A stretch of 36,821 nt of DNA from an uncultured Clostridia bacterium. GTDB taxonomy: Bacteria; Bacillota; Clostridia; Christensenellales; Borkfalkiaceae. The stretch is taken from the NCBI GenBank assembly GCA_947629345.1, contig CANRDK010000004.1:1-36821 (forward strand). The letters run 5' to 3'. Position 1 is the first letter of the stretch; every line of letters begins with the position of its first letter. Of this stretch, positions 1-8,117 are shown piece by piece. The notes beneath the pieces were generated by a model. That model did no database searches. It was not told the origin of the DNA and worked only from the letters and a program-made list of their open reading frames with translations. A program made the position numbers and the translations under genes.

Positions 1-2040
1 GTTGTGGACGATGTGCTCTGCCTCGAAGCGGGCCAGCAGATCCCCGCGGACTGCGTGCTTGCAGAGGGGGTCGTGGAGTGCAACGAGTCCCTCCTCACGG
101 GCGAGAGCGTTCCCGTCAAGAAGGAAATCGGGGACATGATGTATGCGGGCTCCTTCGTTGCGAGCGGCGCATGCCGCGTGCGCGTTGAAAAAGTCGGGCG
201 GGGGACCTACCTCAATTCCCTCACCTCCCGTGCCAAGAAGTACAAGAAACCGCGGTCGGAGATCATGAATTCCATCCATCTCTTCATCCGCATCATTGCC
301 GTGCTCATCGTCATCATCTCGGCGATCACGGCATTCACGAGCTGGAAGGGCTCTGCCGACCTCGCCCTCGAAACGCGGGAGCGGCTCAACGCAACCATCA
401 TTGCAACGGCGGCAGTCGTCATCGGCATGATCCCCTCGGGACTGCTCCTGCTCACCTCGATTGCAATGGCCGCGGGCGTCAGGCGGCTCGCCAAGAAGAA
501 TACCCTCGTGCAGGACCTCTACTCCCTCGAAATGCTCGCCCGCGTGGACGTGCTCTGTCTCGACAAGACGGGCACCATCACCGACGGCAGGATGACGGTC
601 AACGACTGCATGATCCTCAACAATTACACGGACTATACCCTCGAGGATATCATGGGTTCCATGCTCCTCTCCCTTGAGGACAACAACCAGACGTCCATCG
701 CGCTCGAGGCAAGATTCGGGCACTCCACCGCCCTGCATGCAACGGCAAAGATCCCCTTCTCCTCCAAGAGAAAGCTCTCCGCCGTCAGCTTTGGGGAAGT
801 GGGGACATTTGTGATGGGGGCTCCCGAATTTGTCCTCCGCCCCATGCCCCCCAAGATCGAAAAGATCGTCAAGCAATACGCGCAGTCGGGGCTCCGCGTC
901 CTCGTCCTCGCCTATTCCCCCTCACAGATCTCGGGGGAGAAGATCCCCTCGCTGCTTCGCCCCATGGCGATCATCACCCTCGCAGACAATGTGCGTCCCG
1001 ACGCCGTGAACACCATCAAGTGGTTCCGCGACAACGAGGTGGAGATCAAGATCATCTCGGGGGACAATCCCGTGACCGTATCCGAAGTTGCAAGAAGAGT
1101 GGGCGTGAAGAATGCCTCGAACTACATTTCCCTCGACGGGCTCACCGAGGTGGAAGTGCAGAATGTGGCAACGCAGTACACCGTATTCGGCCGTGTCACC
1201 CCCGAACAGAAGGCCATCTTGGTGCAGACCCTCAAAAAACAGGGCTCGACCGTGGCCATGACGGGGGACGGCGTCAACGATATCCTCGCCCTCAAGGAGG
1301 CCGACTGCGCCATCTCCGTCGCCTCGGGCAGCGAGGCCGCAAGGAATGTCTCCCACCTCGTCCTCACCGACAATAACTTCATGAATCTGCCCTCTGTCGT
1401 GTATGAGGGGCGGCGGGTCATCAACAATATCAAGTCCTCCGCGGCCCTCTATATCACAAAGACGCTCTTCATCACCATGCTCGCGATCTTGTGTGCCTGC
1501 ATACAGCAGCCCTACTTCTTCCAGCCGAGCAACATGCTCCTGTTTGAAGTGCTCGTTGCGGCATTCCCCTCCGCCGTCGTCACGATCTTCCAGCCGAATG
1601 CGGCCAAGGTCAAGGGGAAATTCATTCCCTTTGTCATGTCGCGAAGTATCCCCGGGGCAATCACCCTCATTCTGTGTATTCTCACGGTGTATCTCGGGAA
1701 CTTCTTCTGGCCTGAACAGTTTATGGGGACGGTCGCGGGGGAGACGCAGTCCCTCATGACGCCCATGATGACGCTTGCCATCTCCTTCGGCGGGCTCGTC
1801 ATTCTGTATCGTATTTTGCAGCCCTTCAACCTTCTCAGGGGGATCGTGTATGCTATCTCCGTGGGCGTGACCATTCTCGTATTCTCCGTGCCCGTGCTCG
1901 GCAATATCATCTATGCGGGCTGGAGCACGGTGGAGCTCGGCTTCACGCAGGTGCTGTATATCATCGCGATCATCTTGGCGGCCTTCCCCGTCTCGGGCGC
2001 CCTCGTCAAACTCTGCGACATGATGAATCCCTCGGAATAG
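1..2040 (+). CDS. CtpE-type cation-transporting P-type ATPase, 5' end outside window
   Basis: ATP-driven cation pump of the HAD P-type ATPase superfamily, in the plasma membrane. The frame is open from base 1 and begins inside the actuator domain, so roughly the first hundred residues lie upstream. Counting from the GTG at base 4, the actuator TGES motif is at 32-35, an M4 IPSG motif at 143-146, the phosphorylation site DKTGT at 187-191, and TGDGVND of the P domain follows. The C-terminal third has about six membrane segments. The sequence joining M4 to DKTGT resembles CtpE-like pumps; mycobacterial CtpE is linked to calcium uptake. SERCA-type pumps have Glu in M4 where this protein has Ser, so ion specificity cannot be read off. 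Family is confident; substrate is not. Confidence 0.9.
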   Translation, partial: VVDDVLCLEAGQQIPADCVLAEGVVECNESLLTGESVPVKKEIGDMMYAGSFVASGACRVRVEKVGRGTYLNSLTSRAKKYKKPRSEIMNSIHLFIRIIAVLIVIISAITAFTSWKGSADLALETRERLNATIIATAAVVIGMIPSGLLLLTSIAMAAGVRRLAKKNTLVQDLYSLEMLARVDVLCLDKTGTITDGRMTVNDCMILNNYTDYTLEDIMGSMLLSLEDNNQTSIALEARFGHSTALHATAKIPFSSKRKLSAVSFGEVGTFVMGAPEFVLRPMPPKIEKIVKQYAQSGLRVLVLAYSPSQISGEKIPSLLRPMAIITLADNVRPDAVNTIKWFRDNEVEIKIISGDNPVTVSEVARRVGVKNASNYISLDGLTEVEVQNVATQYTVFGRVTPEQKAILVQTLKKQGSTVAMTGDGVNDILALKEADCAISVASGSEAARNVSHLVLTDNNFMNLPSVVYEGRRVINNIKSSAALYITKTLFITMLAILCACIQQPYFFQPSNMLLFEVLVAAFPSAVVTIFQPNAAKVKGKFIPFVMSRSIPGAITLILCILTVYLGNFFWPEQFMGTVAGETQSLMTPMMTLAISFGGLVILYRILQPFNLLRGIVYAISVGVTILVFSVPVLGNIIYAGWSTVELGFTQVLYIIAIILAAFPVSGALVKLCDMMNPSE

Positions 2041-2071
2041 CGTTTCCTTCTTTGGGGAGAGGAGGGCTCCC

Positions 2072-2290
2072 TTGCTTCCCCTCTTAGGGGAAGTACCCGC
2101 GTAGCGGGGGATAGGGTTCTCCCCCTCAGTCACGCGGCCGTACGAAGTCCCTTGCCCACCCCTCGAGGGGTGGGTGCCCCGTAGGGGCGGAAGGGGTGTC
2201 ATAACCCCTCAGTCACTACGTGACTGCTCCCCTAAAAGGGGAGCCGAGGCTTGCCGCAATTTTTAATTTTTAATTTTAAATTTTTAATTT
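2072..2290. repeat. Repeat cluster: two four-stem elements plus AT-rich boundary
   Basis: Between the ATPase stop and the terminator lie a four-stem element (TTCCCCT/AGGGGAA stem at about 2076, CCCGC/GCGGG stem at about 2096) and a second related copy from about 2151 to 2250 ending in a CTCCCCT/AGGGGAG stem. From 2258 to 2290 there is an AT-rich tract built on the 7-base unit AATTTTT. No ORF here looks real. Confidence 0.8.
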
Positions 2291-2321
2291 AAAAAACCGC
2301 TCCCGTGGGAGCGGGTTTTTT
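2291..2321. terminator. Bidirectional intrinsic terminator
   Basis: Perfect 8-bp stem CCGCTCCC (2297-2304) and GGGAGCGG (2307-2314) with a 2-base loop. It is preceded by six A and followed by six T, so it can stop transcription on either strand. It sits between the convergent ATPase and metallophosphoesterase genes; the stop codon of the latter (2320-2322) overlaps the T tract. Confidence 0.85.
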
Positions 2322-3042
2322 ATGCAAAGATCGTGACGATGGGAATGTGCGGCGGGTCGTTGATGCGGAAGGGAAAGCGGCTCCGTCCGATCCCGCGGGA
2401 GACGACAAGGTCCGTCCCCTCGGCAATGGGATAGAGCCCCGAGGTGTACTTCGGAAAGAGCCCCTGATCGGGCGCATAGATCCCGTGTCCGAACACGCGG
2501 AACTGTCCCCCGTGCGCATGGCCCGAAAAGATATAGTCGGGGCGAAGGATCTGTGCATGTTCCCCCGCACGCTCGGGATGATGGGCAAGCAATATCTTCA
2601 CGCCCTTGCCCTCAAAGCGGGGCGCACCCTCCCTCTCCGTATCGCCTGCGATGAGCAAAACTTCTCCGCCAACGGTGAAGGAGAGGCATCTCCCCGTGAC
2701 GTCGTGCACGCCGCAGTCCCTTAAAAGTTCAAAGATCTCTCCCCGCTGCCTGTGGCGGTATTCGTGGTTCCCCTCCGAAAAGAACACGGGCATGAGGGCG
2801 CTGAGCCCCTCCAAAAACTCCCGTGCGCCGCATGAGGCAAGGTCTGCCTTTCGCCACACGAGGTCCCCCGTGACAAAGGCAACGTCCACATTCCTCTCCT
2901 CGAGTTCCCGCAGAATGAGGGCGGGATCGGCACGCTGCCGCGGAAAGTGCAGATCGCTTAAGATGGCTGCCCTGATTGAACTTTCCCCCTGTCCGAGGCT
3001 GAACTCCTCATAGTCGATACGCTTGTTCTCGAAAATTCCCAT
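2320..3042 (-). CDS. Calcineurin-like metallophosphoesterase (YkuE-like)
   Basis: A 240-residue metal-dependent phosphoesterase. The metal-binding signature is complete: DLH at 30-32, GD at 59-60, GNHEY at 91-95, H154 and GHAHGGQ at 174-180. This order and the GHAHGGQ ending match the YkuE/YaeI group, which is usually membrane-tethered and includes enzymes acting on lipid A precursors or UDP-sugar lipids. No N-terminal membrane segment is present, so this form is probably cytosolic or peripheral. The ATG at 3042 has no Shine-Dalgarno site, and a good promoter ends six bases before it, which suggests a leaderless transcript. It lies 44 bases downstream of mutY on the same strand. The physiological substrate cannot be inferred. 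Confidence 0.88.
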   Translation of the reverse strand: MGIFENKRIDYEEFSLGQGESSIRAAILSDLHFPRQRADPALILRELEERNVDVAFVTGDLVWRKADLASCGAREFLEGLSALMPVFFSEGNHEYRHRQRGEIFELLRDCGVHDVTGRCLSFTVGGEVLLIAGDTEREGAPRFEGKGVKILLAHHPERAGEHAQILRPDYIFSGHAHGGQFRVFGHGIYAPDQGLFPKYTSGLYPIAEGTDLVVSRGIGRSRFPFRINDPPHIPIVTIFA

Positions 3043-3048
3043 ACTTCC

Positions 3049-3076
3049 ATTATATGCCGCGGATATGCCCTTTCAA
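3049..3076 (-). promoter_or_regulatory. Sigma-A promoter abutting the metallophosphoesterase start
   Basis: Minus-strand -35 TTGAAA (3071-3076), 16-base spacer, -10 TATAAT (3049-3054). Only six bases separate the -10 from the ATG at 3042, so the expected transcription start is at or next to the A of the start codon. Confidence 0.65.
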
Positions 3077-3086
3077 ACCAATGGGA

Positions 3087-4370
3087 TCACTTGAGCCACA
3101 CGCGAAAGGCCTTGAATGCGGAGGGAATGGCAAAGTTTTGGCGGATCTCCTCTGCCGTCGCCCAGAGAAACGCGGGGTCGGGCGTTTCGGTCTCGATGAG
3201 GTAGCCCGTCATGCGCCACTCCACATGGGTGAACACATGCGTCGCGTTCTTTTGGGCGAGGAGGGTGCCCTTCTGCGTCATTCCGAGCGCATGCGAGGGA
3301 TCCCCTTGTATCGACAGGCCTCCGTCAGTTTTATGAGATCCTTCGCTACGCTCAGGATGAGCGCGCCCGGGGGAGGCTCTTTCGCCCACTACTTGAGCGT
3401 CCCCTCTCATGCCCCCTCCTTGTGTGGCCCCTCTCATGCCCCCTCCTTGGGAAGGCTCGGTCATGCCCCCTCCTTGGGGAGGCTCGGTCATGCCCCCTCC
3501 TTGGGCGTCCCCACTCATGCCCCCTCCTTGGGAGGGCTCGGTCATGCCCCCTCCTTGGGGAGGGGGGTAGGGGGGTGGGGAAACCTCATTCGGGAACTCC
3601 CACAGCCCCTTTAAGAGCCCCTCTTCCCGCTTGCGAATGGCATACTTTCCGCCGCACTTCAGCACATACACGTTGAGATATTCCACCCGCCGCGGCCTCT
3701 TCTCCGCACGGACGGGAAAGTCCTCCTCCCTTCCCTCGAGATGGGCACGGCAGAGGGTATTCCACGGGCACTGTTCGCACAACGGAGCGCCGTTGGGGAC
3801 ACAGACGATCGCGCCGAGCTCCATGAGCCCCTCACAGAAATCGGCCGTCTCGTCGGGATAGACCGCCCGCAAAACTTCCGTAAATTTCCTCTTTGCAGCG
3901 TCGTCGATGACGCTGTCGTCCGCAAAAAACCGCGTGAGAATGCGCAGAACGTTGCCGTCCACGGCGGGTTCCTTGAGTCCCAAAGCAATGGACGAAAGCG
4001 CCCCCGCGGTGTAATTTCCAACACCCGCCAAGGCATTTACCCCCACCCATGTCTGGGGGGTACCCTCCCGAAAAAGCGTCTCGGCGGCCCTTTTGAGGTT
4101 GCGGGCACGGGTGTAGTAGCCAAGCCCCTCCCACGCCTTCATGACCTCGTCCTCGGAGGCGAGTGCGAGCTCCCTTTCGGTGGGGAACTTTTCGAGAAAG
4201 GCGACGTATTTTTCCTTGACAGCCTCCACCCGCGTCTGCTGGAGCATGAGCTCTGCGACGAGGGCGGTGTAGAACGTCCTGTTGTGCCGCCACGGGAGAT
4301 CCCGCTTATTTTGGCGGAACCACTGGAGCAGCCTCGGCACCGCCTGTTGTAATGTTTCGATATCGGTCAT
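3087..4370 (-). CDS. mutY: Adenine DNA glycosylase MutY with in-frame repeat insertion
   Basis: Removes adenine mispaired with 8-oxoguanine. The 427-residue protein has an intact catalytic half: Glu40 in the AELMLQQT motif, a helix-hairpin-helix around 112-125, catalytic Asp138 in VDGN, and a 4Fe-4S cluster set Cys190, 198, 201, 207. The NUDIX-like C-terminal domain starts near 229 and is cut at about residue 264 by some 100 residues translated from intergenic repeats (nine-residue QGGGM units, then an HPERSEGS hairpin peptide). It resumes near 366 with the conserved HVFTHVEW segment. Frame is kept throughout. The family is usually about 350 residues, so the excess equals the insert. The ATG has no clear Shine-Dalgarno site and an AT-rich repeat begins six bases upstream. 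Glycosylase activity is expected; 8-oxoG recognition may be altered. Confidence 0.95.
   Translation of the reverse strand: MTDIETLQQAVPRLLQWFRQNKRDLPWRHNRTFYTALVAELMLQQTRVEAVKEKYVAFLEKFPTERELALASEDEVMKAWEGLGYYTRARNLKRAAETLFREGTPQTWVGVNALAGVGNYTAGALSSIALGLKEPAVDGNVLRILTRFFADDSVIDDAAKRKFTEVLRAVYPDETADFCEGLMELGAIVCVPNGAPLCEQCPWNTLCRAHLEGREEDFPVRAEKRPRRVEYLNVYVLKCGGKYAIRKREEGLLKGLWEFPNEVSPPPYPPPQGGGMTEPSQGGGMSGDAQGGGMTEPPQGGGMTEPSQGGGMRGATQGGGMRGDAQVVGERASPGRAHPERSEGSHKTDGGLSIQGDPSHALGMTQKGTLLAQKNATHVFTHVEWRMTGYLIETETPDPAFLWATAEEIRQNFAIPSAFKAFRVWLK
3277..3363. repeat. Long imperfect hairpin repeat inside mutY
   Basis: An arm beginning GTCATTCCGAGCGC near 3277 pairs imperfectly with an arm ending CGCTCAGGATGAGC near 3363. 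This is the same hairpin family found between genes elsewhere in the window. Read on the minus strand in the mutY frame it gives HPERSEGSHKT and then DPSHALGMTQ. Confidence 0.8.
3408..3569. repeat. 27-bp tandem repeat array inside mutY
   Basis: Six units with an exact 27-base period, seen from the core CATGCCCCCTCCTT at 3408, 3435, 3462, 3489, 3516 and 3543. Units differ mainly in a nine-base variable part. Because 27 is divisible by three, each unit adds nine residues (QGGGM plus four variable residues) and changes in copy number keep the frame. The array borders a PPPQGGG-type GC-rich element at about 3559-3580. Confidence 0.92.
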
Positions 4371-4375
4371 GGGGA

Positions 4376-4775
4376 AATTAAAAATTAAAAATTAAAAATT
4401 GTGGTGGGGGGCTCTTGGCTCCCCTCTTAGGGGAGCTGTCACGCAGTGACTGAGGGGTTTTTAGAAACCCTATCCCCCCTTCGGGGTACTTCCCCTAAGA
4501 GGGGAAGCAAGGGAACTACGCGCTCGTGCCGCGCTTAGCGAGCGGATCTCGTAAACTTACGGACTTCCGTTCTTAAAGCGAGATTCTCTCGCCCCTTCGG
4601 GGCTCGGAATGAGGGAACGGGCTCCCGTGCGGACCCCGTTCAAGGGCGTACCCCCACCCCTACCCCGCCCCCTTACGCAGGGGGCGGGCAAGAGGGACGG
4701 CCGAACGAAGTCCCCTTGCCCACCCCTAAGAGGGGTGGGTGGCACGGCTGCCCTTGCCGTGACGGAAGGGGTGTC
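4376..4775. repeat. Repeat cluster between fhs and mutY
   Basis: This 400-base gap holds only repeats. An AT-rich (AAAAATT)n block at 4377-4400 faces inward with GTGG. A reverse-oriented four-stem element follows at about 4411-4514 (GTCAC/GTGAC stem at 4438-4450), then a GCGAGATTCTCTCGCC-type hairpin at about 4540-4615, a GC-rich hairpin around 4640-4700, and a half copy of the four-stem element at about 4705-4772. No gene or clear terminator was found. Confidence 0.8.
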
Positions 4776-4777
4776 AA

Positions 4778-6442
4778 TTAAAACAGCCCTACGATTCTCC
4801 CGCTCCCATCCACGTCAATGCGGCAGGCGGCGGGGGATTTGGGGAGCCCCGGCATGGTAAGAATATTGCCCGTCAGCGCGACAATAAATCCCGCCCCCGC
4901 GGCAACCTTCACCTCCCGCACCGTGATGAAAAAGTCCTCGGGCGCGCCGAGCTTTGCCGCGTCATCCGAAAAGGAATACTGCGTCTTTGCGACGCAGACG
5001 GGCAGGTTCCCGAAGCCCAGCCCCTCCAGCCGCTCGATCTCCTTCTCCGCCTCGGGGGTATACTTCACCCCCCTTCCGCCGTAAATTTTGGTCGCAAGCG
5101 CATGAAGTTTCTCCCTGATGGGGAGCTCCAAGCCGTAGCAGTACGAAAAATCGTTCTTCTCCCCGCACAGCCGCACGACCTCCTCCGCGAGCGCAACGCC
5201 GCCCTTTCCCCCTTCCGCCCAAACGGTAGAGAGCACGACATTGACGCCGAGCGCACGGCACTTCTCCATGACGAGGGAGATCTCCGCATCCGTATCGCCG
5301 GGGAAGCGGTTGATCGCGACGACGGCGGGGAGATGATACACATTCTTGATATTGGAAAGGTGGCGAAGCAGGTTGGGAAGCCCCTTCTCGAGGGCGGTAA
5401 GGTCCTCATTTCCAAGCTCCGTCTTTTCGAGCCCGCCGTGCATCTTGAGGGCGCGAACGGTGGCGACGATGACGACGGCGCTCGGTTTCAGCCCTGCGGC
5501 ACGGCACTTGATGTCGAGGAACTTCTCAGCTCCCAAATCTGCCCCGAAGCCCGCCTCCGTGACGACGTAGTCCCCAAGTTTCAGGGCCGTCTTGGTCGCA
5601 ATGACGGAGTTACATCCGTGGGCGATATTAGCGAAGGGCCCGCCGTGGACGAGCGCAGGCGTTCCCCCGAGGGTCTGAACGAGGTTGGGCTTCAGGGCAT
5701 CCTTCAAGAGGGCCGCCATGGCCCCCGCCGCCTTGAGGTCCCCCGCCGTGACGGGTTCCCCATCGTAAGTGTAGCCGACGATGATGCGGGAAAGACGGGT
5801 CTTGAGGTCGGAAAGGGAAGTTGCAAGGCACAGAACTGCCATGACCTCGCTCGCGACGGTGATGTCGAAGCCGTCTTTCCGCGGGACGCCGTTTTTGCCC
5901 CCGCCGAGGCCGTCCTCGATGGAGCGCAGCTGGCGGTCGTTCATGTCCACACAGCGCTTCCATGTGATCTTTGCGGGGTCGATGTTGAGCTCATTCCCCT
6001 GAAAGATATGATTGTCGAGCATGGCAGCGAGCAGATTATTCGCCGCGCCGATGGCATGAAAATCCCCCGTGAAGTGCAGATTGATGTCCTCCATGGGGAC
6101 GACCTGCGCGTATCCGCCCCCTGCGGCTCCCCCCTTGATGCCGAATACGGGCCCGAGAGAGGGCTCTCGGAGGGCGACCACGGTCTTTTTGCCGAGAAGG
6201 GCAAGGCCGTCTGCGAGGCCGATGGTGGTAGTCGTCTTCCCCTCCCCCGCGGGCGTCGGCGTGATGGCTGTGACGAGAATGAGCTTGCCGTTCTCCCCCT
6301 CACGGTCCATGACGGAGAGATCGATCTTGGCCTTATATTTGCCGTAGTACTCGATCTCGTCCTCGGAGAGGCCGACCTTCTGTGCGATTTTGAGGATATG
6401 CTGCAATTTTGCCGCCTGTGCGATCTCGATATCCGACTCCAT
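4778..6442 (-). CDS. fhs: Formate-tetrahydrofolate ligase
   Basis: Makes 10-formyl-THF from formate, THF and ATP in the cytosol, feeding purine synthesis and, in acetogens, the methyl branch of the Wood-Ljungdahl pathway. At 554 residues it is full length. The P-loop TPAGEGKTT lies at 63-71, followed by the conserved [18 protein letters not shown] segment; the C-terminus ends in a conserved [10 protein letters not shown] segment. The start ATG at 6442 has an AGGAGG site five bases upstream and a TTGACA promoter. GlyA is also in this window but not adjacent; both supply one-carbon units. No other acetogenesis gene is visible, so acetogenesis cannot be claimed. Confidence 0.97.
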   Translation of the reverse strand: MESDIEIAQAAKLQHILKIAQKVGLSEDEIEYYGKYKAKIDLSVMDREGENGKLILVTAITPTPAGEGKTTTTIGLADGLALLGKKTVVALREPSLGPVFGIKGGAAGGGYAQVVPMEDINLHFTGDFHAIGAANNLLAAMLDNHIFQGNELNIDPAKITWKRCVDMNDRQLRSIEDGLGGGKNGVPRKDGFDITVASEVMAVLCLATSLSDLKTRLSRIIVGYTYDGEPVTAGDLKAAGAMAALLKDALKPNLVQTLGGTPALVHGGPFANIAHGCNSVIATKTALKLGDYVVTEAGFGADLGAEKFLDIKCRAAGLKPSAVVIVATVRALKMHGGLEKTELGNEDLTALEKGLPNLLRHLSNIKNVYHLPAVVAINRFPGDTDAEISLVMEKCRALGVNVVLSTVWAEGGKGGVALAEEVVRLCGEKNDFSYCYGLELPIREKLHALATKIYGGRGVKYTPEAEKEIERLEGLGFGNLPVCVAKTQYSFSDDAAKLGAPEDFFITVREVKVAAGAGFIVALTGNILTMPGLPKSPAACRIDVDGSGRIVGLF

Positions 6443-6466
6443 ACCCGCCTCCTGATTTCAACAAAA

Positions 6467-6496
6467 AGTATAACAAATTCCCCCTCGGTTTGTCAA
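6467..6496 (-). promoter_or_regulatory. Sigma-A promoter of fhs
   Basis: Minus-strand -35 TTGACA (6491-6496), 18-base spacer, -10 TATACT (6467-6472). The leader is about 18 bases and carries AGGAGG at 6448-6453. It is too short for a THF riboswitch. Confidence 0.75.
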
Positions 6497-6515
6497 TTCC
6501 TGAGGGGGAAGAGGG

Positions 6516-6902
6516 AAATTAAAAATTGAAAATTATGGCAAGCCTTGGCTCCCCTCATAGGGGAGCTGTCACGCAGTGACTGAGGGGTTTTAACACCCCT
6601 TTCGCCCCTACGGGGCACCCACCCCTCGAGGGGTGGGCAAGAGTCCGTCCTTTCCTCGAAGCGGGAGCATGACGTTCGGCCCGCCGCGTCACCCTGCCCC
6701 GCCGTCCTAATCACGTCACCCTGAGCAACGTCGAAGGGTCACCGCAGCAATAAGGTGATGGTTCGACTGCGCTACTTCGCGCTACGCGCTCGTGCCGCGC
6801 TTAGACACAAATAGAACGCGCGCGGGGCACCATGACGTGATCAGAACGCCGCCGTTCTAAATCTTGCATTACCATAATTTTTAATTTTAAATTTTAAATT
6901 AC
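6516..6902. repeat. Repeat cluster with inverted AT-rich ends
   Basis: The left end (6517-6536) reads AAATTAAAAATTGAAAATTA then TGG. The right end (about 6870-6900) begins CCATAATTTTTAATTTTAAA, the inverse arrangement. Between them lie a reverse four-stem element (about 6543-6643) and a larger palindromic region whose arms ATCACGTCA (6710-6718) and TGACGTGAT (6833-6841) are exact complements. No ORF in the block resembles a gene. Confidence 0.75.
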
Positions 6903-6914
6903 ATGCTCCCTTTT

Positions 6915-7742
6915 CTACCTTTGATTGAACTTTCTCTTTACGAACCAATCAGTGACGCGTTCGGGCAAAATCTTGTACATATAGCGCAAAAAAGCGTTCC
7001 TGCCGCCTGCCACGTTCACCGTTGCGGGGTTCTTCTTGGTGGCAAGTTTTACGATCGCCTCGGCGACGAGAGAGGGGTTCATGCCGCCCTGCTCCATGTT
7101 CGCAAGCGCAGCGGAAGCCTTCTTCACCGACGGCGTGTACGACTTTGCGTCCTCCTCGCCGTACACCCGCCGCGCGTAGGTGAAGTCCGTGGCCGTGCCC
7201 CCGGGCAGGAGAGCGCTTACCCGCACGCCCTGCTTTCTGAGCTCCAAATCGCTCTCCCGCGCAAGCATGACGAGGGCTGCCTTGGAGGAGGAGTAGAACC
7301 CGTCGTAGGGAATGGGCATGTCCCCGCCCAAGGAGCCCACGAGCACCGCCCTTCCGCCCCGCTTTCTGAGGAAGGGAGCCGCCGCCTTGAGCGACTCCAC
7401 CGCGCCGAAATAATTGACCTCGAAGAGGTACCGATAATCCCCGCTCTTGGCGTGTTCCAAGGGAGCCGCCATCGAAAAACCTGCAGAATATACGAGAATA
7501 TCGATGCCGTCCGTCTCCGCCCCGATCCGCTCGACGGCATGCTTCAGCTCCCCCTCTTCGGAAGCGTCCGCCTCCACCGTCTGCACCCTCTCCCCCTTGA
7601 AGGGAGTGCGGGAGACATTGTACACCCTGTACCCGCGGGAGGCGAGTCGGAGAGCTGTCTCCCTGCCGATTCCCGAGGACCCGCCGACGACCACGGCCGT
7701 CCGTCTCTGCGGCAAGATTTTTTCCTTTTTCTCTGTTTCCAT
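6915..7742 (-). CDS. Short-chain dehydrogenase/reductase (SDR) family oxidoreductase
   Basis: A 275-residue classical SDR, an NAD(P)-dependent oxidoreductase. From the ATG at 7742, the Rossmann motif GGSSGIG is at 20-26, the adenine-ring YSAG motif (usually NNAG) at 85-88, catalytic Asn110, Ser137 and the YSSSK pair Tyr150/Lys154. A serine follows the Arg in VSRT, which leaves cofactor preference open. The C-terminal 60 residues are basic with a hydrophobic patch, as in SDRs annotated as 3-ketodihydrosphingosine reductase-like or DltE-like. A TTG at 7748 is an alternative start. Neither start has a good Shine-Dalgarno site. Repeats flank the gene on both sides, so the neighbourhood gives no clue to its substrate. 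Confidence 0.88.
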   Translation of the reverse strand: METEKKEKILPQRRTAVVVGGSSGIGRETALRLASRGYRVYNVSRTPFKGERVQTVEADASEEGELKHAVERIGAETDGIDILVYSAGFSMAAPLEHAKSGDYRYLFEVNYFGAVESLKAAAPFLRKRGGRAVLVGSLGGDMPIPYDGFYSSSKAALVMLARESDLELRKQGVRVSALLPGGTATDFTYARRVYGEEDAKSYTPSVKKASAALANMEQGGMNPSLVAEAIVKLATKKNPATVNVAGGRNAFLRYMYKILPERVTDWFVKRKFNQR

Positions 7743-7795
7743 ACCCAAATTATGGGCGATTTTACAGTGATTATACAGCTTTGCGCTCTTGGGAA

Positions 7796-8113
7796 GGGGG
7801 GACGCTCATCCTGTCCCGCGCGCATTCTATCTGCGTCTAAGCGCGGCACGAGCGCGTAGCGCGAAGTAGCGCAGCGAAGGATCCCGTTAAACCTACGGAA
7901 GTAATTAAAAATTGAGCGCTCCGCGCTCATCCTGAGCGCAGCGAAGGATCCCGCTAAACGCACGGTAGTCCGTTGGTTCAATGGGATTCTTCGGTCGGCT
8001 GCGCCTCCCTCAGAATGAGCGCGGGGGCGGGGGCCGAGGAAAGTCGGAACGTCATGCCCCCTCAGTCACGGCAAGGGCAGCCGTGACAGTTCCCCTACAA
8101 GGGGAGCCAAGGG
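7796..8113. repeat. Repeat cluster upstream of the SDR gene
   Basis: Two hairpin-family copies lie in tandem. The first (about 7796-7885) is truncated and contains a GCGCGGCACGAGCGCG segment also seen near 4525 and 6790. The second (about 7925-8022) is complete, with arms GCTCATCCTGAGCGC and CCTCCCTCAGAATGAGC. A short AT-rich piece separates them near 7900. The 3' half of a four-stem element (GTCACGGC with GCCGTGAC) follows at about 8053-8112. Confidence 0.8.
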
Positions 8114-8117
8114 CCCC

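Noticed and set aside
3408-3569. Regular 27-base repeats considered as a CRISPR array
   Set aside because: Units are directly adjacent with no unique spacers, keep the mutY frame, and no cas gene is near.
6443-6466. THF riboswitch before fhs
   Set aside because: The leader between promoter and start is under 25 bases, too short for the aptamer.
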